From an uncultured Bacteroidales bacterium (lineage in GTDB: Bacteria; Bacteroidota; Bacteroidia; Bacteroidales; UBA932), in NCBI GenBank assembly GCA_905235445.1, contig CAJOLJ010000002.1, forward strand, positions 102,911 to 166,910: a DNA stretch of 64,000 nucleotides. The letters are read 5' to 3'. A program made the translations under genes and the position numbers. Of the stretch, positions 56,359 through 64,000 are shown one piece after another. The stretch's first letter is position 1, and the number at the start of each line of letters is the position of its first letter. The notes under the pieces are model-generated. The model had not been told where the DNA came from. It made no database searches and was given only the letters and a program-made list of their open reading frames with translations.

Positions 56359-57831
56359 ATGATCAGAATAGAAGAGGAAGCCCTGCGTTGCCTGCTTTGC
56401 GAGGATGCCCCTTGCTCAAAGGCCTGTACCGGTGCCGATCCAGCGAGAGCGGTTCGCGCCCTTAGGTTCCAGAACCCGTCCCTGGCCGGAAAGCTTTTCC
56501 GGGAGTGTTCCGAGCAGGACCTTGAGAAGGCCGAGAAGGCCTGCATCCACTATGACCTTCCCTTGCGTCTTCGGGAAATCGCCGCTGCCACCACGGCTCA
56601 GACGACCGGGGATTATATTGACCCCTCGGAGGGGCCTTCCCTGGAAATTGATTTCTGCGGAATGCACTGCGAGAATCCTTTCTTCCTCGCTTCCTCTGCC
56701 ATATGCACCGGCTATGACATGATAGCTAGAGCCTTCAAGGCGGGATGGGCCGGCGTGTTCTATAAGACCATTACCACCCAGGACATCCGGGAGGTGTCTC
56801 CCCGTTTTGACACCGTGAACAACGGGACAAGGCCCGGGGAGTTCATCGGGTTCCGCAACATGGAGCAACTGAGCGAAAATCCCGCCGATGAGGATTTCGA
56901 GATACTTAAGCGCCTCAAAAAGGAGTTCCCGACAAAGATTGTGATAGCCTCCATCATGGGAAGCACCGAGGAGGAATGGGGAATCCTTGCCAAGAAAGCC
57001 CAGGACGCCGGACTCGATGCAGTCGAACTCAACTTCTCCTGCCCCCAGATGAGGGTGAGCGGTCTTGGAAGCGACATCGGACAGAATCCGGAACTCGTCG
57101 CCCTGTATACCGCCTATGTCAAAACCCATGTATCCATCCCGGTCATCCCGAAGATGACGCCCAACATCATGCACATGGACCAGCCCGCCATGGCGGCATT
57201 CATAGGCGGGGCGACTGCCATATCCGCAATCAACACCATCAAATCCGTCACCATGAATCCCGAGGCGGAGGTCTCAGGGAAGAGGATAGTGTCCGGTTAC
57301 TCGGGACGGGCCGTGAAGCCAATTGCCCTTCGCCACATCCTCGAGATGGCGACAAGTCCCCTTCTTGGGGGCTTCCCGCTGAGCGGAATCGGCGGAATCG
57401 AGACCTGGAGGGATGCCCTGGATTACATCCAGCTCGGCTGCAGCAATGTCCAGGTATGTACCGCCGTCATGGAATATGGATACAGGATTATCGATGACCT
57501 TAAGGGCGGCCTGCAGAACTATATGAAGGAAAGGGGTATAACATCCCTGAAGGATCTGGTCGGGGAGGAACTGCCCAACTTCACCCTCGCAGGCGGCCTC
57601 GACCGGGACACCGTGGTATTCCCTGTTATCAACAAGGACCGCTGCATCGGTTGCGGAAGGTGCCATGTCTCTTGCCAGGACGGAGGGCACCAGGCCATCA
57701 TCTTCGGGGAGGACAGGATGCCCAAGATAAACGGTAGCCGCTGCGTAGGCTGTCACCTCTGCCGCCTTGTCTGCCCCACCAAGGCAATATCCTCCTCCAA
57801 GAGGGTGAAAAAAAGAGAAAGGACGCTGTAG
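56359..57831 (+). CDS. PreA-like dihydropyrimidine dehydrogenase/dihydroorotate dehydrogenase-family Fe-S protein
   Basis: N-terminal ALRCLLCEDAPCSKACTGADPARAVRALRF; TIM-barrel GLDAVELNFSCPQM...PVIPKMTPNI; C-terminal CIGCGRCHVSCQDGGHQAI and CVGCHLCRLVCPTKAI. Confidence 0.92.
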   Translation: MIRIEEEALRCLLCEDAPCSKACTGADPARAVRALRFQNPSLAGKLFRECSEQDLEKAEKACIHYDLPLRLREIAAATTAQTTGDYIDPSEGPSLEIDFCGMHCENPFFLASSAICTGYDMIARAFKAGWAGVFYKTITTQDIREVSPRFDTVNNGTRPGEFIGFRNMEQLSENPADEDFEILKRLKKEFPTKIVIASIMGSTEEEWGILAKKAQDAGLDAVELNFSCPQMRVSGLGSDIGQNPELVALYTAYVKTHVSIPVIPKMTPNIMHMDQPAMAAFIGGATAISAINTIKSVTMNPEAEVSGKRIVSGYSGRAVKPIALRHILEMATSPLLGGFPLSGIGGIETWRDALDYIQLGCSNVQVCTAVMEYGYRIIDDLKGGLQNYMKERGITSLKDLVGEELPNFTLAGGLDRDTVVFPVINKDRCIGCGRCHVSCQDGGHQAIIFGEDRMPKINGSRCVGCHLCRLVCPTKAISSSKRVKKRERTL

Positions 57832-57849
57832 TCACTCCCCCCTCGGTCC

Positions 57850-58122
57850 TTACCACCATCCCAGGAAATGGAAAGAAGGGGTTATCGTGAAGAGCAGTGA
57901 CCGGGATCCCCTGTTCCTGTTTATGAGGATGTTGATGACAAAAAAAACAAGAAATATAACAAGACAGACGAGGAATCGTTTCCAAGTCCTCCTCCGCCCC
58001 TCAGTCATGTCTTCATAATCGCCACCAACCTTCACCGCCTCGTAAAGGTCCAATAGCATCGAGGTCAGGAAAGCTGCGATTAGCAGGAAAGTCAGTACTT
58101 GCAGAAGTGTTCTCGTGGGCAT
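57850..58122 (-). CDS. Small hypothetical membrane protein
   Basis: MPTRTLLQVLTFLLIAAFLTSMLLDL ... FLVCLVIFLVFFVINILINRNRG: two hydrophobic segments. Confidence 0.6.
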   Translation of the reverse strand: MPTRTLLQVLTFLLIAAFLTSMLLDLYEAVKVGGDYEDMTEGRRRTWKRFLVCLVIFLVFFVINILINRNRGSRSLLFTITPSFHFLGWW

Positions 58123-58379
58123 GGCATCTCGCTTTTTGATGACAAAGCTAGATAACTGGAAGAGGAGCGACAAACAATTGCAATGAGACACAAATCTCCC
58201 CCTCCACATGGCCTCCACGCCCAAGGAGGGGGATTCGTATTACGGTACCACGGAGCACTCAGTCCGGACCCTATGCCCGGATGGCCCACGTGAAATCATT
58301 CCTCGCTCCATCCTGATACTCCCCATGTCCAGCCTTGTCCGGGCACGAAGGGACGGGAGGATTCGGTGAATAAAGACTG

Positions 58380-60482
58380 CTACTTGAAGTAATCGGTAGT
58401 GACTACGACCTTGCCGCAGTCCTTGCCCCTGACCACTTTCATGCGAAGCATACCCGTGACAGCGGTCCCGACACCGAGTTCCGTAAGGTCCGCCGTTATG
58501 GATACGCCCTCTCCTATGAGGTCCGCATCCTTGAGCTCCCCGGCCCAGAGGACAGGGCCATAGGAGTGGCGAAGGACCCAGTTACCGCACTCAATCCCCG
58601 TGAACTCGTACTCCCGGGTTCCCTCCTTTATCATGAACCGCCTGGTGGTGGCGTCCCCGCCGTAGGCCATCCTCTGGCCGGGAACGACTTTGCTAATCTC
58701 AATCTCCACCCCCGTACCGTTCACGACCTCGGTAGGGTCCATATTGCTCTCCAGGCCACAGTCGAAAGACGTGACTTCGAAGAAGTACTCGGGCCCGGTA
58801 TTGAGGCTGCGGATTGTGAAGGTATTGGTATCGTACACAATGTAGCTGTTGTAGAGCTTGTCCTTCTGTATTCCGTAACGGATGATGTAACCGTCCGCAT
58901 TCTCCACCGGGGTCCACAGGAGCGTGGCCTCCCTGCGGTCCTTGGGGTTGCGCACAGCCATAAGGTCGGTTACCTCGACATCCTTTGCGACACCGGGGTT
59001 GCCGAAAATGCGCAGATCCTTTATCGAGAAGTTGGCCTCGTCATGAGTGAACACATTGGTCACCTTGACATAGCGGGCATCAACGGGAGAGGAAAGCTCA
59101 TTGTAGTCGTGATGCAGGTCGAGTTTGTTGTCACTCTTGTCAATTATGGTCTTCCACTTCTTGCCGTCCTTGGACACCTCCACCTTATAGCACTGATAGC
59201 GGTCCGGATGCCGTACAGGTTCACCGAAACGCTGCTGGGGCTGCGCCTTGGAGCCGATGTGGTCGAAGTTCAGCTGGATGGCGTAAATGGAAGCTTTAGC
59301 ACCCAGGTCAACCTGGAAGAACTCTCCGGGACTGCCCGAAGCGGCACTCCAGCAAGTCTTGAAGTTCTCGTCCAGGGCATAGGATGCCGGGTGTGCGTCC
59401 ATGCTGGAAGACACTGTGGTCTTCTTGTCCTTGGAGAGAAGGCGCCACGGTGTGTAGTTCTCCTCGACAGGGTTCTTCTTAATGCCGGGATAGTACTGGG
59501 GATAGTCGCCGAAGGCAGTGTTGGAATGCATGACTCCGTCGGAATCGACTGCCGTAGGGTAGATGGCCAGTTCCGATCCACGGCCTGCCCCGCCATAGCT
59601 GGCGGGAATCATGCAGATGGTCCATAGGTTGCCGTCCTTGTCATGGAAGGTGCTGCCGTGCCCCGCCCCCACCTGGAATCCCGTTGTCTTGAAAGTAAGG
59701 GGATTATGCTGGGAGTAAGTGAAGGGGCCCATGGGACTGTCGGAGACGTACACTCCGTGGGAATACGAGAGGAGCTCAAGCCCGATTGCGGCATACTGCA
59801 GGTAATACTTCCCGTTGTGCTTGGTCATCCAAGGGCCTTCAATCCAAGGGAACTCCTCCGGATAGTACTCTCTCCTTCCGCCGAAGATGGAATAGATGAC
59901 ATCTGTATTGTGACGGGCTTCGAAGCCATGGTTCTTGCTGTCACCGAAGAAGCAGATGTTGGGACCTGCGATTTCCTTGAAAGTCACGGGATCCAGTTCA
60001 ACCACCTTGAACGGCATAATCTGGGACCATCCGTAGTACAGATAGACCCTGCCGTCATCATCCACGAACAGGTTGGCATCACCGTAACGGTCACTGTCGA
60101 GCTGCGCGACCCGTTCCCACTTCCCGCTCTTTGGATCCTCCGACTTGTAGACATTCTTGTTGTTCATCGAGCAGCCGTACAGGATACCGTCCTTCACTAC
60201 CACGGAAACCACCCCGCCCGGATAACCTGGGGCATCGACATAAGTCCAGTTCCTGAAATCGGGAGAATACCAGTAACCCTTGCGGTGGGATACGAAAAGG
60301 TAATAGTCATCCTCGTAGATAAGGACAACCGGCTCCCCGCCCCTGTAGGAACGTTCGTTTCCGATAAGGACATCGAGGGGGTTGCAGAAAGTCTTGGGTC
60401 CATCTTTCGGTGCAGCGCTCATGAAGAGGGGTGAGGCAAGGGAAGAGACCACTGTAACAAGAAGTGTTTTCCAAAGTTTCAT
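58380..60482 (-). CDS. GH43-family glycosidase with F5/8-type C and fibronectin III-like domains
   Basis: GGEPVVLIYEDDYYLFVSHRKGYWYSPDFRNW, DANLFVDDDGRVYLYYGWS, EGPWMTKHNGKYYLQYAA; CWSAASGSPGEFFQVDLGAKASIYAIQLNFDH; FN3-like LLWTPVENADGYIIRYG. Confidence 0.9.
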   Translation of the reverse strand: MKLWKTLLVTVVSSLASPLFMSAAPKDGPKTFCNPLDVLIGNERSYRGGEPVVLIYEDDYYLFVSHRKGYWYSPDFRNWTYVDAPGYPGGVVSVVVKDGILYGCSMNNKNVYKSEDPKSGKWERVAQLDSDRYGDANLFVDDDGRVYLYYGWSQIMPFKVVELDPVTFKEIAGPNICFFGDSKNHGFEARHNTDVIYSIFGGRREYYPEEFPWIEGPWMTKHNGKYYLQYAAIGLELLSYSHGVYVSDSPMGPFTYSQHNPLTFKTTGFQVGAGHGSTFHDKDGNLWTICMIPASYGGAGRGSELAIYPTAVDSDGVMHSNTAFGDYPQYYPGIKKNPVEENYTPWRLLSKDKKTTVSSSMDAHPASYALDENFKTCWSAASGSPGEFFQVDLGAKASIYAIQLNFDHIGSKAQPQQRFGEPVRHPDRYQCYKVEVSKDGKKWKTIIDKSDNKLDLHHDYNELSSPVDARYVKVTNVFTHDEANFSIKDLRIFGNPGVAKDVEVTDLMAVRNPKDRREATLLWTPVENADGYIIRYGIQKDKLYNSYIVYDTNTFTIRSLNTGPEYFFEVTSFDCGLESNMDPTEVVNGTGVEIEISKVVPGQRMAYGGDATTRRFMIKEGTREYEFTGIECGNWVLRHSYGPVLWAGELKDADLIGEGVSITADLTELGVGTAVTGMLRMKVVRGKDCGKVVVTTDYFK

Positions 60483-60930
60483 GACTGAAATCTCAATGAT
60501 GTTTGTCTGTTCAGGGGTCCGGTGCGTAGATCGGACATATACAAATTTAACTTTCGATAAATGTTTCTCCAAAGGCTTCACAGCCGATACGAAGTCTTTG
60601 ATGAAATAGTGAAAGAGTATTGCTGAATTTTAAAAGAATCCGACCTGGGTGGTTTCCGTAGCGCTACAGGTGACAGCCAGTCCTCTTCCCTGGGTCATCA
60701 CCTGCCACCATGGTGGGGAGGGCATGGGACGGGAGCCTTTGAGGCGGAGGGGTGTCACGACCGGGAGGCTTACGGGAGGGCGGGGACGCAGACGTAACAG
60801 TTCACCTGGGCCACATGCACTCCGAATACAGCTGGCCCGGAGAAGATTCCGGCTGCGGAAAACGAAAAAAGTTCCCACTTGTGTGAGAACTGAATGTGAA
60901 TTACTTAAGCAAGGACCGCTGTTTACTCTC

Positions 60931-61221
60931 CTAGCATCCCGGAGGCGGGCAGGGGGTCGTGTCCACAAAGCAGCAGTGGCCGAACGATTTGTCACGCCTG
61001 CGCATCTCCCGCACAAAAGCCCTGAAGAACTTGGTGCGGACCCCCTCGTCCCCCATCATCATGAAGAATGCCGTGTCGCTGTCCAGTCTTTTGATGGGCA
61101 CCCCGCACAGGACGCTTGAAGCCACGGACTTGCCAATGAAGTCGCCGCAGCTGATCCGACCCCCATCCTTAAGAATGCCGTGGAGGATGTGCGACAGGAG
61201 CCTCTCCCTCTTTTGTGTCAT
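60931..61221 (-). pseudogene. Possible transposase fragment
   Basis: FFRAFVREMRRRDKSFGHCCFVDTTPCPPPGC*: loosely like the FVDSTPLP region of some Bacteroidetes transposases, ending abruptly. Weak. Confidence 0.3.
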
Positions 61222-61277
61222 CTTCTAAAGCGGGGTCTGGATATGTGTCTGAAATTTCTTTCACCCATGTAGCAATG

Positions 61278-62717
61278 CTATTCAAAGAGTTCGTCCATCG
61301 TTACGACTTTCTGGAACTTTCCAGCATACTCATTATGGTGAATGCCGTAGGTAGTAATCAATACCGAGATGACAGGCTTTTTGTGCTTGGTGATTTCCAT
61401 CGTACGGTTTATCCGATCCTGAATCTTGATGGCATAATTGTGGTCGACAGCAAAAGGGCCCTGCCGGAATTTTATCTCGCAAAGGCATACTTTGCGGTCG
61501 TCACGGTCGATAACGAGGTCGATCTGCATCCCCCTTACGTTTTCTGTACCGGGAACAATCCAGGATGATTCACGTGTAGTGACATCTCCTATACCCAAAG
61601 CTCTTTTGATTTGTCGGATGTGCGCAAAACATACGTCTTCAAAGGCGTGCCCAGCCCAGGAAGATGCTGCCGGAGAGTTGTAAAATGACTGCCAGTAGGT
61701 TGTTGCATTCTGATTGTCTTTTACGTGCTTAAGGAAAAACACGCAGAAAGGATCAGTGAGTCTGTATTTTGTCAGTTCTTCTCCAAACGGGACATAGGGT
61801 GTAATCAAAGCACTGTTGGTCAGTGCCTTCAGTAGTCTTGTGAGACCACCGCCAGAGGTAAAGCCTCCCTTGGATGCGATTTCTTCCCGTGTATAACCTG
61901 TTCTTTTCCCTGCGAGAATTGTCACAATCTTCTGCAATTCATCCGGATTGGCAAACTGAGAAGAAAAGAGTTTGTCAAACTCGTCGCGTAGCGGCGCTTT
62001 CCTGCCGTAGAGGATGGCATCGAAATTCTGAGGAACGCTTAGCCCCCTGCTGAAAAGGTCCAGATAATAAGGAATGCCGCCGAATGCCATATATGCCTGG
62101 ACGATGTCGTATTCATCCATCGCATATCCGCCTTCACGGAAAAACTCCCGGCACTCTTTCAGTGTGAACGGCTCAATATACATGGGAAGAGTTACCCTTC
62201 CGTACAGGCCGCCTCGATTGTTCAAGAGTTTGTCAAGAATCCACGACGTGGCGCTGCCGCACACGACCAGCCTTGCATTCTTTCGGGCCAATACCCAGTC
62301 ATTGGCAAAATGCTCAAATGCCGACAGGAAATTTGAGCGGGGTGTATCCAACCACGGCAACTCATCTATGAAAATGACCTGACTGTTGCCATTATCCTTA
62401 CTCTCCAGCAGACTCTGTAGAAGATGAAAGGCAGCAGACCAGTTTGTGGGAACTGGTTCTTCGGGTGAAAGCCCATAGTTTCGAAGCGAAAAATGAAACT
62501 CTTGGAGTTGAAGCCTCATTATATTCCGCTTATACTTCTTTTTCTTGTCGTCAAAAGGAGACACTGCTGTATGCTTGAAGGTATATTGGTTCTGAAAAAA
62601 CTCATTCACAAGAAAAGTCTTTCCTACGCGCCGCCGGCCATAAATCGTAATAAACTGTGCCCGGGGTTTCTCAGTAGCCTCTTGGAGGAGTTCAAATTCT
62701 CTTTTACGTCCAATCAT
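61278..62717 (-). CDS. AAA-family ATPase with C-terminal DUF234/PD-(D/E)XK-like nuclease motif
   Basis: MIGRKREFELLQEATEKPRAQFITIYGRRRVGKTFLVNEFF, QVIFIDELPWLDTPRS, C-terminal MQIDLVIDRDDRKVCLCEIKF. ATG at 62717 preferred over the ORF-track TTG at 62738. Confidence 0.9.
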   Translation of the reverse strand: MIGRKREFELLQEATEKPRAQFITIYGRRRVGKTFLVNEFFQNQYTFKHTAVSPFDDKKKKYKRNIMRLQLQEFHFSLRNYGLSPEEPVPTNWSAAFHLLQSLLESKDNGNSQVIFIDELPWLDTPRSNFLSAFEHFANDWVLARKNARLVVCGSATSWILDKLLNNRGGLYGRVTLPMYIEPFTLKECREFFREGGYAMDEYDIVQAYMAFGGIPYYLDLFSRGLSVPQNFDAILYGRKAPLRDEFDKLFSSQFANPDELQKIVTILAGKRTGYTREEIASKGGFTSGGGLTRLLKALTNSALITPYVPFGEELTKYRLTDPFCVFFLKHVKDNQNATTYWQSFYNSPAASSWAGHAFEDVCFAHIRQIKRALGIGDVTTRESSWIVPGTENVRGMQIDLVIDRDDRKVCLCEIKFRQGPFAVDHNYAIKIQDRINRTMEITKHKKPVISVLITTYGIHHNEYAGKFQKVVTMDELFE

Positions 62718-62789
62718 AATATCGTTGTTTGGCCACAAAAGTATAAAATACGTTTGTTTTGGCCAAATATAATATCGTTATTTGGCCAC
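62718..62789. promoter_or_regulatory. Operator-like direct and inverted repeats upstream of the AAA ATPase gene
   Basis: AATATCGTTGTTTGGCCAC (62718-62736) and AATATCGTTATTTGGCCAC (62771-62789), 18/19 identical; perfect inverted repeat TGGCCAAATA (62760-62769)/TATTTGGCCA (62779-62788). Confidence 0.75.
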
Positions 62790-63290
62790 CGCCATGGAAA
62801 TTGTCATACTCTTGGCCAATTAGTAAACTGTATCTATGATTGACTATGTGGTCCAAACCGAACTTGTCAGCTACAAGGAAATCAATTATTAGCCCAAATT
62901 GTCGGGTCGTTTGTAGCTAGGTCCCGCATTTGGAGGCAGGACCGGTAGTATCGACCTTTTCTGGTGCCTTATCTTGCCTGTGTTGACGACATTGTCGTGG
63001 CTGCATCCTTCTTGTCGTTACAGCATCTTCCCCTTATAATTGTATGAGTCTGTTCTAAAAACTTATTTTACGTGATGCCCTCCTGTGTAAGATGGAGGGC
63101 TGTTGAGGCCGTATTCATCTAACGGAGGACGAAAGTTGTTATAGTATACGATTCAATGGCATCGGAAGATACCTTTGAGCCCAGTTCTCCCAGCATTGTA
63201 AGCGAGGAGGACATGACAAACCATAGAGGAACAGTTTTTCCTCTACCAATACCCAAGTTGATGCTTGAATATCAAACTTATGTTAGTCAG

Positions 63291-64000
63291 CTATGCTGCG
63301 ATCACTCGGAGAGAATCCTTGAAGTTCTCCTCGCTGTAGAAGCCCGCGTCTATTATGACCACCCTCTTCTTCATGGTGAGGGGGTCAAGGCCATTGAACA
63401 CGCACCCATCCTCCGCCTTGAACACATCACCGTCCAACGTGCCGATTATGTCCTGCAGCGTGCTCACGTCCTGCACGTTGCCCTCGAACACTTTCATCTT
63501 CTAGATCATCCCGTGGTGGTTGACCACCAGGCAGATGCATATCTGCTTGCAGTCGTTGCGCTTCTGCTTGTTCCGCCCGTGCTTCAATTTCTTGGATTTC
63601 CGGTAGCGGCCCTCGAAATGGATGTTCGTGCAGTCCAGGATGTATATCCGTTCCCGCTGGTCCTCCTCGAAGATGTTGCGGCTGATCTCAGTGAGGTGAC
63701 TGTCCAGGCCATCTCTCACCTCTTCCAGCCTCAATGCGCTATCGTAGAGCTTGTCCTTCGTGAGGTCCCCGGCCTCGAGATGGAACATCTCCAGCAGGGA
63801 GGAGTTCTCCAGAAGCCAATTCACCGTCCCAAGCTCCGAGGCGGGGTGGACCGCCCTTGCGATTACCTGGACAAGGGCGAGGCGTACGGATTTGATGTCC
63901 CAGCCGGGGAGGCTGCCAAGGAACTCTTCCAGCTTGAGTTCCTTCACGACGGTCTTGCAGATGTTCTCCGCCCCGAAGCTGCGGGCCCTCTCGAACTTCA
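63291..64000 (-). mobile_element. IS1634-like transposase, decayed, N-terminus outside window
   Basis: VKELKLEEFLGSL...HPASELGTVNWLLENSSL...IYILDCTNIHFEGRYRKSKKLKHGRNKQKRNDCKQICICLVVNHHGMI*KMKVFEGNVQDVSTLQDIIGTLDG...VVIIDAGFYSEENFKDSLRVIAA*. In-frame TAG at 63503..63501 and early C-terminal end. Confidence 0.8.

Noticed and set aside
58566-60434. Two plus-strand ORFs (353 and 263 aa) opposite the GH43 gene
   Set aside because: Antisense shadows; the minus-strand protein has clear GH43 and F5/8C motifs.
18404-63503. Possible recoding or alternative genetic code, given several in-frame stops
   Set aside because: The interrupting codons differ (TAA, TGA, TAG) and all three are used as normal stops by intact genes here; decay or sequencing error is simpler.

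Overview
64 kb chromosomal window, probably from a Bacteroidales genome. The basis is SusC/SusD, a hybrid two-component regulator, TAnnTTTG-type promoters and GIN-domain and DUF4249-like lipoproteins. GC content looks moderate-high except for an AT-rich patch at about 16.4-18.8 kb. About 40 credible CDSs are present. The main blocks are: etfBA plus acyl-CoA dehydrogenase; GH51, GH5 and GH43 glycosidases; an SNF2 helicase; a 5-fold beta-flower-type repeat protein; a Dcu transporter; a stand-alone TrpB2-like gene; an HTCS-SusC-SusD locus; a Gfo/Idh/MocA + DUF1080 + TIM-barrel cluster; MetY with a divergent Lrp regulator; several LuxR-type HTH genes; Pth2 with two metallophosphoesterases; a PreA-like protein; an AAA ATPase with a PD-(D/E)XK-like C-terminus; and a decayed IS1634-like transposase at the right edge. 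Several genes are disrupted in ways readable directly from the sequence: a C13-like peptidase lipoprotein with one in-frame TAA, a patatin-like gene frameshifted by a perfect 7-bp tandem duplication, a decayed AAA ATPase + TOPRIM (DUF3226-like) pair, a LuxR gene with an in-frame TAG, and the transposase with an in-frame TAG. The strongest leads for something new are the Pth2/metallophosphoesterase-HAD/metallophosphoesterase cluster, the operator-like repeats upstream of the AAA ATPase and between the LuxR genes, and the patatin tandem duplication. No tRNA, rRNA or CRISPR array was recognised. All family names come from motif recognition by eye; no database search was run.
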